Assembly (NCBI RefSeq): GCF_902859695.1
Contig: NZ_CADIJL010000014.1
Span: forward strand, 84,527 to 148,526
DNA: 64,000 nt
Source: Achromobacter ruhlandii
Lineage (GTDB): Bacteria; Pseudomonadota; Gammaproteobacteria; Burkholderiales; Burkholderiaceae_B
Direction of reading: 5' to 3'
The notes beneath the pieces were generated by a model. It made no database searches. It worked only from the letters and a program-made list of their open reading frames with translations, and was not told where the DNA came from. Positions 19,480 to 28,500 of the stretch are shown here, piece by piece; the first letter of the stretch is position 1; each line of letters begins with the position of its first letter. The translations under genes were made by a program, and so were the position numbers.

Positions 19480-20312
19480 TCTTGGTATCCTTCTATGAGA
19501 TACTTAATTACGGGTCCATCGATGAGATTTATTGGTCTAACTAAGATGTTCAAGTAAACCCAATCCTTGTCTTCTAATCCGTTGTTGTAATCGAGATTGT
19601 TTGAAAAGGCTTTCTTTGCTTTGAAACTTACCGCTTTGTAGCCGGAAGCAAAACTAAAAGGCAAAGTGTGGTTAGCACCTTCCTCTTGCAGTCGGCCATT
19701 CCCCGTATGTATGTTGAGACGCGTAATCATTGCCGATAGGACGAATTTTTGCTTTCCTTCGACTGCTTTGAAGAACTTAGCGGTATTCTGGTCGAAGCGC
19801 GCAAGCATCGTCTGGTCATCTCGATTGCGTCTGAAGCGGAGTTTTACGTCGTAATCAAACTTTATCGGGACTTCGTGAATGTTCTTTACCGACGATTTTC
19901 GTAGTTGATTTGTTAGAGCCTCAGAAACTTCACCAAGCCCTTCAACAATTTTTTGAGCTTTCGGACTTAGATCTTTAGAATCAACGTTCATCGCTTCATT
20001 CAAGTAAAAAGCAATGAGTTCGGAGAAGGTCTCCCGGCCAATTCGATTGAATGAGGACTGCAAGTCACCATCGTGAATTTCAAGCTGGAAAACGTGTCCG
20101 TACGATCCCTTGAAGCTCTGTTTTAGTAAAGTTCGAACCTTGCTTTTATGGTTTAAGCGTTCCGGGACCTGCTTGGTCAGTATGGACTCTGAAATATAGC
20201 GGATTGCATCGGATGACCCTTGCAAGGTGTCCAATCCGGTTTTCATGTCGACTTCATGCTGAGGAGTTTCAATCACCACGTCTAAGTTGTACGCCACGAC
20301 TCTTTGCTCCAA
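19476..20312 (-). CDS. Unknown protein paired with the AbiC-like gene
   Basis: A 278-aa soluble protein with no signal peptide or membrane helix. The central part is rich in charged and aromatic residues (KFDYDVKLRFRRNRDDQT), and a conserved-looking segment RLNIHTGNGRLQ lies at ~205-215. It may belong to one of the recently named DUFs found in defence islands (DUF7946 comes to mind), but I am not certain. As first gene of the pair it may be the sensor or regulator of the AbiC-like membrane effector; this is inference from the 4-bp overlap only. The ATG at 20312 follows a weak AAGGAG-poor leader. Confidence 0.7.
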   Translation of the reverse strand: MEQRVVAYNLDVVIETPQHEVDMKTGLDTLQGSSDAIRYISESILTKQVPERLNHKSKVRTLLKQSFKGSYGHVFQLEIHDGDLQSSFNRIGRETFSELIAFYLNEAMNVDSKDLSPKAQKIVEGLGEVSEALTNQLRKSSVKNIHEVPIKFDYDVKLRFRRNRDDQTMLARFDQNTAKFFKAVEGKQKFVLSAMITRLNIHTGNGRLQEEGANHTLPFSFASGYKAVSFKAKKAFSNNLDYNNGLEDKDWVYLNILVRPINLIDGPVIKYLIEGYQE

Positions 20313-20386
20313 GTTGGCCCATTAGTAAACGAAAGTTTCTTTTTACTACGAAAAATCTTTTTCCGAAAGAGCGCTATTTTTTATCG

Positions 20387-20427
20387 GCTAACCACCGTCA
20401 TCTGTCATTGATGTATCGGTGGCTAGC
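20387..20427. promoter_or_regulatory. Inverted repeat upstream of the AbiC-like pair
   Basis: 11-bp arms (gctaaccaccg / cggtggctagc, one mismatch) with a 19-bp spacer, 75-115 bp ahead of the 278-aa gene start. No T-tract follows on either strand, so an operator is more likely than a terminator. The rest of 20313-20670 shows no gene. Confidence 0.4.
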
Positions 20428-20680
20428 ACTATCTCGGCGTTCAAGGAATGGCGTATTTCTAGGGTCATGACGTAAATCGGTTTGATCTCTGAGCCCTGAA
20501 AAAGCTGCCTGTCTTTTGAAGATACGCAGTTGATCTCACCTTACCGCTTCGGCTTCGAATTCGGTTTTCAGGTGGTACGCCCACGAAGATTCCGCGCTAG
20601 AGGAAAATGGAGTTTCGAGATGACGATGTCTTCGATGTCAAAACCGTCACGCCCGACATACAAAGCGAAAGCTCTGCCGT

Positions 20681-20686
20681 ATACTC
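20681..20686 (+). promoter_or_regulatory. Candidate -10 box of the C4-like transcript
   Basis: TATACT, a strong sigma70 -10 match, lies ~30 bp ahead of the first antisense-target repeat. The -35 is poor (GACATA at a 19-bp spacing). Confidence 0.35.
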
Positions 20687-20745
20687 CCTCCACTATCGAC
20701 CAACGGTAGCCCCGGTTTGGAAGCCGGCAATGTCTTTGGCGGACC

Positions 20746-20766
20746 GCCGCCGCTTGGCGGCTTTTT
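20746..20766 (+). terminator. Intrinsic terminator inside the C4-like leader
   Basis: 6-bp perfect GC stem (gccgcc / ggcggc), 4-nt loop gctt, followed by five T. It lies between the upstream copy of the antisense-target repeats and the folded RNA core. Confidence 0.7.
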
Positions 20767-20789
20767 CACGTCCGTATGCCTCTGCACGT

Positions 20790-20880
20790 CCCTATGGGCG
20801 GGCCCTGGCGAGGGTGCGTTCGCGCACGCCGGTTTCCAAAGACGCCGGTCTTCCAACCTTGCCTTGCGCCCGCCCACCCC
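20790..20880 (+). ncRNA. C4-type antisense RNA (probable)
   Basis: A stem closes with gggcgggc (20796-20803) and gcccgccc (20868-20875). Inside it are two exposed elements, ccaaagac (20836-20843) and cttccaa (20850-20856). Both are exactly complementary to sequences occurring twice outside the fold: gtctttgg at 20732-20739 and 20909-20916, and tttggaag at 20716-20723 and 20882-20889. The 20909 copy overlaps the ribosome-binding site of the gene at 20925. This matches the logic of the C4 antisense RNAs of phages P1/P7, whose a and b elements pair with a' and b' near a target start. I assign it by layout and by the GGGCGGGCC...GCCGGTTTCC...CGCCCGCCC pattern; a covariance-model search would confirm it. 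Confidence 0.6.
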
Positions 20881-20924
20881 ATTTGGAAGTGGGGAGCGGG
20901 CTTCATCAGTCTTTGGAGCCTGTC

Positions 20925-21257
20925 ATGCAATCCCACCCCCTCACCCAAAACCCCTGGCTGGTCGACACCGACCCTGAACACGCCCCGGTTCCCCTCTCCC
21001 ACCTCTACAACATCGAACGCGCCCGCTACGCGATCCAGACCATCGCCCGCCTGGTCGGCAACAGCGCCTCGGAACCCGCCGCCACCGGCAGCCAGCCGCT
21101 GGACGCATGGACGGTGGCCGCCTTGATGGGCGGCGTGGAGGGCCTGTGCGATCACCTCGGCACCCTGACCGACGCCATGCTGGAATCGGCCCGTGCCTAC
21201 GCCGATGACGCCGCGTTCGACGCCGCCACGCATAACGCGCCGCGCTCGATCCAGTAA
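20925..21257 (+). CDS. Unknown 110-aa protein downstream of C4-like RNA
   Basis: A 110-aa protein, MQSHPLTQNPWLVDTD at the N-terminus and a mostly helical remainder (residues 28-100) without signal or membrane segments. The start ATG has TTGGAG 8 bp upstream, and that site overlaps one antisense-target repeat. Similar small proteins of unknown function sit behind C4-like leaders in Pseudomonas (DUF3077/DUF6124 type), but I cannot assign this one to a family. The placement suggests translation is repressed by the upstream RNA. It is probably of phage or mobile origin. Confidence 0.75.
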   Translation: MQSHPLTQNPWLVDTDPEHAPVPLSHLYNIERARYAIQTIARLVGNSASEPAATGSQPLDAWTVAALMGGVEGLCDHLGTLTDAMLESARAYADDAAFDAATHNAPRSIQ

Positions 21258-21328
21258 CCCGAAAAAGACCAACGGCCTGCCGCGCAACGCGTCAGGCCAG
21301 TTCCAGGCCACCAAGCATCAGGCCTCCC

Positions 21329-21808
21329 TCACGCCGCCCGCCGGAACGCCCGTCGATACCCCATCGGGCTCGTCCCCACGATCCCCGTGAAATGCTCCCG
21401 CGGCCACACCGCTGACCCGAACCCCACCTCCATCGCCACCCGCTCCACCGGCAGGTCCGTCGTCTCCAGCATCCCGCGCGCACGATTCACGCGGGCCTGG
21501 ATCACCCATTGCAGCGGACTCACCCCCAGCAGTTCCTGAAACCGCCGGTTCAAGGTGCGCACGCTGACCGCGGCCTGGGCGGCCAGCGCGGCGACGGTCA
21601 GGTTCTCGGCCAGCCGGTGTTCTATCCAGTGCAGCAGCGGCGTCAGGTCGGTGTGCGAGGCCGGCGTGGGCCGGACGATGAATTGCGCCTGGCCGCCGGC
21701 GCGTTCCAGCGGCACGACGGCCAGGCGAGCGCTGTTGGCCGCGCCGGTGCTGATCATTCTGCTGGTGGTGATGAAGCCGTTCTGACCTCGTCCGTGAAGC
21801 GCAGTCAT
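21329..21808 (-). pseudogene. Truncated GlxA/AraC-type regulator (C-terminal half only)
   Basis: 159 codons that encode the linker and the AraC helix-turn-helix pair of a GlxA-family regulator (GGQAQF, then LTVAALAAQAAVSVRTLNRR, then MEVGFGSAVWPREHF). The ~190-residue N-terminal DJ-1/PfpI-like domain is missing. Upstream of the ATG at 21808 there is no matching sequence before the toxin-like gene on the other strand. It is most likely a remnant of a deletion that occurred when the island or exoprotein locus was acquired. Confidence 0.7.
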
Positions 21809-21908
21809 TCGCTTCGTCCGAAACCCACGGCCTGCACGCGCATGGATACGTTGAAGCCCTTCAAAATGGGTTTCAGTCTATCCACGATAGTGATACGTGT
21901 GCATTGCC

Positions 21909-22334
21909 ATGAATGCCCTGTTTGTCGAACGGCCCGAGTTCTCGCGCGACCGCGAGAAGTTCCTGGACGATGACGCATTTCGCGCGCTGCAATGCATGAT
22001 GCTGAAAATGCCGGAGGCGGGCGTGGTGCTCGAAGGCACGGGCGGGCTGCGCAAGCTGCGCTACGCCGATCCCCACCGTAGCCGGGGCAAGCGCAGCGGC
22101 CTGCGGGTGATCTATTACTGGTGCGATGCCGAACGGCAATTCTGGCTGTTCCGGCTGTACGTCAAGGTGGACGTGGACGAAGACACCGTCGGCCGCCGAA
22201 TCGTGTCAGGCAAGCAACTGGCGCGGGCGCTGGGCAAGGCGGGACGATCCCTTGAGGCCGCGACGCGGCAATCACGCAAGCGTTCGTCGCATTATCGGGC
22301 GCCGAAGCATTCGGCGAAGGTGGGCCTGGACTGA
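21909..22334 (+). CDS. RelE/HigB-like toxin, no antitoxin beside it
   Basis: A 141-aa protein whose first ~88 residues fit the RelE/ParE-superfamily mRNA interferases of the HigB type (FVERPEFSRDRE, GTGGLRKLRYAD, RSGLRVIYYWCD, FWLFRLYVK). The C-terminal ~50 residues are basic and do not resemble the family's usual ending. The expected HigA/RelB-type antitoxin gene is absent on both sides, and the next 250 bp is non-coding. It is either an orphan or a decayed half of a toxin-antitoxin pair. I chose the ATG at 21909; another in-frame start is at 21897. Confidence 0.65.
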   Translation: MNALFVERPEFSRDREKFLDDDAFRALQCMMLKMPEAGVVLEGTGGLRKLRYADPHRSRGKRSGLRVIYYWCDAERQFWLFRLYVKVDVDEDTVGRRIVSGKQLARALGKAGRSLEAATRQSRKRSSHYRAPKHSAKVGLD

Positions 22335-22586
22335 ACGGACGAAAGGCATTGCGCGAGACCGGCGCGGGGCTTTCGATCCCGCCCCAGCGTGATTGCCGCC
22401 GATGCGCGGAGTACCCATACAACACGTCATTCATCCGATTTTCGTGCGCATCCCGCCGAATCTCGGATCGTTCCTATGTCGTGCACGAACGGAGCGCGAC
22501 TAAAAATGAAGTCCTGCATGGCGCTTTGCGAAGCGCGCAATTGCCGATCTCAGATATCGCCGGCGATCCGTGGCGGGTGACGGGAT

Positions 22587-25500
22587 GTGGGTGTTTCGGC
22601 AGTCATCAAGACGATTGCGCCGCCCTCCCTCCAAGCCGTCTTCAACCAAGTACGAATGATGTCCAAGCTCCGTTCCCTGATGGCGTGGTCCGTGGTCTTC
22701 ACGCAGGTCTGGTCGCCGGTGCTGGCGCAGACCCTGCCGATCTCGGTGGACAGAAGCGTGCCGGGCGCCAAGCCCTTCGTGAGCGTCAGCCATGGCGTGC
22801 CGGTGGTCAACATCGCGCCGCCTTCGGTCGGCGGCGTGTCGAACAACCGCTACGCGCAATTCAACGTCGGCCCGTCCGGCGTGGTGCTCAACAACAGCGG
22901 CGGCGCCAGCCCGTCGCAACTGGCCGGGCAAGTGGACGGCAACCCCATGCTGGGCAATCGGCATGCGGGCACCATTCTTAACCAGGTCACGGCGCCCAAT
23001 CCGTCGCAATTGCTCGGCACGTTGGAAGTGGCGGGCAACCGGGCCAACGTCATCGTCGCCAACCCCGCGGGCATTACCTGCAATGGCTGCGGATTCCTGA
23101 ACGCGGACCGCGCCACCCTGACCACCGGCAAGCCGCGCGTCGGGCCAGATGGGGGCATCGGCTTTGATGTGACGGGAGGCCGGCTCGCGGTCGAAGGGGA
23201 AGGCCTGAACGGCATGAACCTGAGCCAGTTGGACCTGATCGCGCGCACGCTGGAAATCAACGCGGGCATCTGGGCGAACCGTCTGAACGTGACGGCCGGC
23301 GCATCGCGGGTCGACTACGGCTCTGGCGCCGTGTCCGCGCAGGTGGGTGATGGCCCCGCACCCGCCGTGGCGCTGGACACGGCCGCGCTGGGCGGCATGT
23401 ACGCCAACAGCATCCGCCTGATCGGCACCGAGGCCGGCGTGGGCGTGAACATCGGCGGCAATCTCGCCGCGTTGACGGGCGCGCTGTCGGTCGACGTGAA
23501 CGGTGATGTCCGTATCCAGCCGTCGGGGCATATGCAGGCCGCCACCGACTTGGCGGTACGTAGCGCGGGCGATGTCGTCAACGCGGGCGCGGTTGCCGCG
23601 GCCGGCGCATTGGCCTTGGATGCCGCAGGCAGGATCGCCAACGACGGGGCCATGTCCTCGGGCGCCGGCAGCCGTCTCGTGGCTGGCCGTTTCGACAACG
23701 GGGGGGCGGTGACCGCCGGCCTGCAAGCGGATGGCTCGCTGCGGCCGGCCACGCTGGATGTGCAAGCCGCGCGCATCGGCAACACGGGCACCCTGCTGGC
23801 GGGCGGCGATGTCCTGTTGCGCGGCGACACCCTCGATCTGTCGAACGGTCAGTCGGCGGCCAGCGGCGTATTGGCGTTGGACGCCACGGGCGCGCTCGTC
23901 AACCGAGGCGGCGCGCTATATGGCGCATCGGTCTCGCTGCATGCCGGCAGCCTGGACAACACGCTTGGCAAGCTCACCAGCGGTGGCGCGCTCAACGGCC
24001 ACGTGGCAGGCGCTATCGATAACGGTGGCGGCACGATCGCTGGCGGGGATACGGTGGCGCTGGACGGCGACGTGGTCGTCAACGGGACTGGCGGCGTGGT
24101 GTCGGGCCGTGCCGTGGCGATCAGCGGCACCCGCCGAATCGACAACCAGGAAGGCGTGATCCAGGCCCGCGACACCGCCCGCATCGATGGCGGCGGCGCG
24201 TTCCACAACCGGGGCGGCAAGCTGCTGGGCGGCGATATCGCGCTGCAAGCGGCCGATGTCGATAACCGCGATGGCGTCTTGCAGGCGCAAGGCACGCTGG
24301 CGGTCGCCAGCGTGGGCGCGCTGCGCAACCAGGGCGGCCGCGTCTATGGCGGCGTGGTTGGCATCGATGCCGGCAGCCTGGTCAATGCCGCAGGCAAGCT
24401 CGCCAGCGCTGGCGCCTTGGACCTTGCCATCTCGGGCCGCCTCGACAACGCGGACGGCAGCCTGCTCGCCCAGGGGCGCGCCACGCTGGGCGCGGCGGAC
24501 ATGTTCAACGAACGTGGCCACGTCGCGGCCGACAGGTTGGCGTTGGACATCCTTGGCGACCTGCGCAACCAGGATGGCAGCGTCTACGGCGGCGTGGCCG
24601 ACATCCGCGCCGCGGGCGTGGACAATGCGCGAGGCAAGATTCTTGGCGCTGACGAACTTACGCTGAATGCCGGTGGCAAGATCGATAACGCTGGCGGCAC
24701 CTTCGCCGCCGAGGGCGTGGCCTTGCTGCGCGCGCAGGAGGTGGCGAACGCAAACGGCCTGATGGCAGCCAGCGACCTCACCCTGCAGACGCAAGGCGTG
24801 CTCGACAACCGTGCCGGCCGGATCCAGGGAGAGGATGCGCTGGTCCTGCGCGCGGGCCGTGTGGACAATCGCGACACGCTGGCCGGCGGTATCGCGAGCG
24901 CTGTTGCCGGCGCCACGGACACTGACGCGGCCGATACCGATTCCCTCCCCGTTCGCCTTGGGTTGGCGGGGGCGCGCGTCGCGCTGGTGACGGATGCCCT
25001 CGACAACCAGTCCGGCCGCATCGGCGCCGGCCGCGAGCTGGACCTGACTGCCGGCACGCTCGACAACAACGGCGGCAGGCTCGCCTCCCAAGGCGATGCG
25101 CGGTTTCAGGTCGGCGACCTGCGCAATGGCGAGGGCGAGCTGGCCACGGCCGGGTCGCTGGCCTTGGCCACCGGCGCGCTGCGCAATGACGGCAAGCTGC
25201 ACGCGGGGCAAGACTTGCGGATCACCGCCGACGCGCTCACCAATGGCGCGGCGGGGGAACTCATCGGCCTGCGCGGCGTCGACCTCGCCATCAGCGGAGA
25301 TCTGGCCAATGCCGGCCTGATCGACGGAGGCGACAGCCACATCCGGGCGGGCAGCCTGCGCAACAGCGGGCGCCTCTTCGGCGACCGCATCGCCATCCAG
25401 GCGCCGGCGTTGTTGAACGATGCCGACGCCGTCATCGCCTCGCGTGGCGATATGGACCTGGGCGCGGGCACGCTGACCAACCGCGAGCATGCCCTGCTGT

Positions 25501-28500
25501 ACGCGGCGGACGACCTGCGGATCGGGCGCGATCTGGATATCGCGGGTCTGGCGACGGGCCAGGCGGACACGGTATCGAACATATCCGCCACCATCGAGGC
25601 CGGCGGTGACGCCCGCATCGCCGCCGACCGCATCGAAAACCTCAATCCGCACTTCACCAGCGAACAGGTCCAGGTCAGCCATGCCGACCGCAAGATCTAC
25701 TACCGGCTGGAGAACGGCACCGAACTGCTGGACGGTGCCACCACGTGGCTGTGCGATTCGGTCACCACTTCATGCGGAAAGGACCCGGCGTTCCTGAACG
25801 ACGACCCCGACCGCAGCCTGTTGCTGCCGTCGGCCAAGTATCCGGAGTCGCGCTACGGTCCGCCGTTCGACTACGTGCCCCGGGTCAAGGGTGAAGAGGG
25901 CGTGGACGCACCTATTCCCCCGGCCTATGCGTGGGTACGGTCAGGGGGCGTACTGTCGGCACGCGTTCCTGTCCCTCGCTACCACGCCGGCGATCGCGTC
26001 TGGCAAGTGTTCGACGTGGAAGAACCGGTGCCCGTCCCTGCCCCACGGCAAGGCCAGTGCAATACCGACGATTGCGCAAAGGCAGCCGCCGCAGCGCGGG
26101 AAGAGGCGCAGGCGATCAACAAGGCGCGCCACGACGAACTGCAAGCCAGAATCCGCGCCTTCAACGCCGACTTCAACAACCGCCTGGTCCGCAACTTCTT
26201 CTACTACATCGTGCGCGAGGACGTCAGCGAGACCCGCGTCACTTCCTCGGACCCGGCCAGCATCGTGGCGGGCGGCGATGCCATTTTCACGGGCGCCGTC
26301 TTCAACGACAAGAGCCGCATCATCGCCGGCGGCATGCTGGGCGTGAACGGTCCGGCCATCGACAACCGGGGCGCGCAGGGCGAGCGGCGGGTCGAGCGCG
26401 TCGGTGTCGAGGTCCACACCGTCACCCGCAGGCGCCATCGCAACGAGTCCCAGGCGCCGTACCAGGACACCGCCGGCTCCGAGCGCCGGGACGTGCCGGT
26501 AGGGGCCGTCACGGACCACGCCGTCCCTGGTGACACTGCGCTCACCGCGCCGCCGACGAGGCCCGCCCTCAATCCCCCAAGCTTTGCGCCGCCGTCCCGG
26601 CGGCCCGTCGCACGCATCATCGACATCGGCGCTCCGGGCAGCCAGACGGTGCGCGTGGTCACCCTGCCGCCCGTATTGCCGGCCAACAAGCTCTATCAGG
26701 TGATCACCGCGCCGGACGCGCCGGCCCTGGTCGTCACCGACCGCCAGTTCACTGGCTCGCGCAGTGCCGTCTCCAGCGACATGCTGCTGCGCCGTCTCAA
26801 CCAGGACCCGGGCCTGACACTCAAGCGCCTGGGCGATGGCTTCTACGAACAGCGCCAGGTGGCCGAGCAGATCATGCTGGCCACCGGCAGCCGCTTTGTC
26901 GGCGACTACGCCGACAATGAATCGCAGTACAAGGCGCTGCTCGCGGCCGGCGCCGATTTTGCCGGCCGATTCGACCTGACGCTGGGCACCGCCCTTACCG
27001 AAGACCAGATGCGCCGCCTGACCGGCGACATCGTCTGGCTGGTCGAGACCACCGTCACGCTGCCCGACGGCTCGCGCCAGACAGTGCTTGCGCCCCAGGT
27101 CTACCTGGCCGTCAAGCCAGGCGACCTGCGCGGCGACGGCACCCTGATCGCCGGCCGCGATACCCGCATCGACGTGGCCGGCGACCTGACCAACAGCGGC
27201 ACGCTGGGGGCGCGCCGCGCCCTGGTCGTCAACGCCGGCGACGTGCGCAATGCCGTCGGCGCCATGCAGGCCGGCAGCATCGACCTGAGCGCCCGCAACG
27301 ACATCCACGACCTGGCGGGGCTAATCAAGGGCGGCGCCATCGCGCTCAAGGCGGGCCGCGACATCACCCTGTCGGCCTCGACCCGATCCCGCGTCAGCGG
27401 CGGCGTCTCCAGCACCCGCATCGATGGCGTGTCGCGCATCGACGCCGGCACGCTCGACATCCAGGCCGGGCGCGACCTCTCGGCCCAGGCCGCCGTCATC
27501 GACGCCACGGGCGATGCGCGCATCCAGGCCGGCAACGACATCAACCTGACCAGCGCCGAGACCCGCTACGCCGAATCCTTCCGCTACGACAGCCGCAACC
27601 GCGCCGAGCTGCGCGCCGCGACCGATGTCGGCACGCGCATCGCCGCGGGCGGCGACGTGACGCTGCTCGCCGGCAACGATGTCAACGCCCGCGCCGCCGA
27701 TGTCTCGGCGTCGGGCGCCCTGGGCGTGAACGCGCAGCGCGATATCAACGTGCTGGCGGGAGACTCGGCCGGCTACACGTACAACGAGACCTACTTCAAG
27801 GAAAAGGGATTCCTGTCCAGCAAGAAAACCCATCGCAAGAGCGAGACGGAATGGACGCAAGGCGTGAGCTCGACCTTCGGCGGCGACACGGTCGCGATGC
27901 TGGCCGGGCGTGACATCACTGTCCTTGGCTCGAACGTCCTGGGCGACCACGACGTCGGGATCGCTGTCGGCAGGGACTTGCAGGTTTTGGCCAAGGACGA
28001 AACCTACAAGGACTACCAGTACGAAAAGGTCAAGAAGTCGGGCTTCGGTGGCGGGGGCGGATTCAGCATCGGCTACAGCACGCAACAGCGCACCGATTGG
28101 ATGCGCGGCGCCAGCGGGGGCTATTCGGCCAGCACGGTGGGCAGCGCCGGCGGCAACCTCGGTATCGATGCGGGACGCAATGTCGATGTCATGGCCAGCA
28201 ACCTGCTGGCCCAGGATGGCAACATTTCCGTGGCCGGCAGCAACGTGGCGATCCTCGCCGGTGTCGGCGACGCGCGGCAACACGAATACCACGAGCTCAA
28301 GCAGTCCGGCCTGACCATCGGCGTGGCTGGCGGCATGCTGGGCGCGGCCCAGCAGGTCCAGGGAACCTTGCAGCAAGCTGGCGAGGCCAAGGATGGCCGC
28401 CTGGCCGCCGTCAAGGTCGGGCAGGCGGCCTATCAGGTCGTGCAGGCCAATCGGATGATGGAGGCGGCGAAGGCCGACAACGCACGGGCGGCGCAAAAGG

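Noticed and set aside
22335..22586. Possible BvgA-type or other promoter motif ahead of the exoprotein gene
   Set aside because: Only a short hairpin (gcgctt tgcg aagcgc at 22521-22536) and scattered AT-rich bases are visible; no motif strong enough to name.
22500..23765. Long minus-strand open frame opposite the exoprotein TPS domain
   Set aside because: No domain, and antisense to a clearly conserved TPS sequence.
23400..25500. Repetitive DNA that might suggest a CRISPR or tandem array
   Set aside because: The repeats are in-frame, degenerate and encode haemagglutinin-type beta-helix turns; no regular spacer structure.
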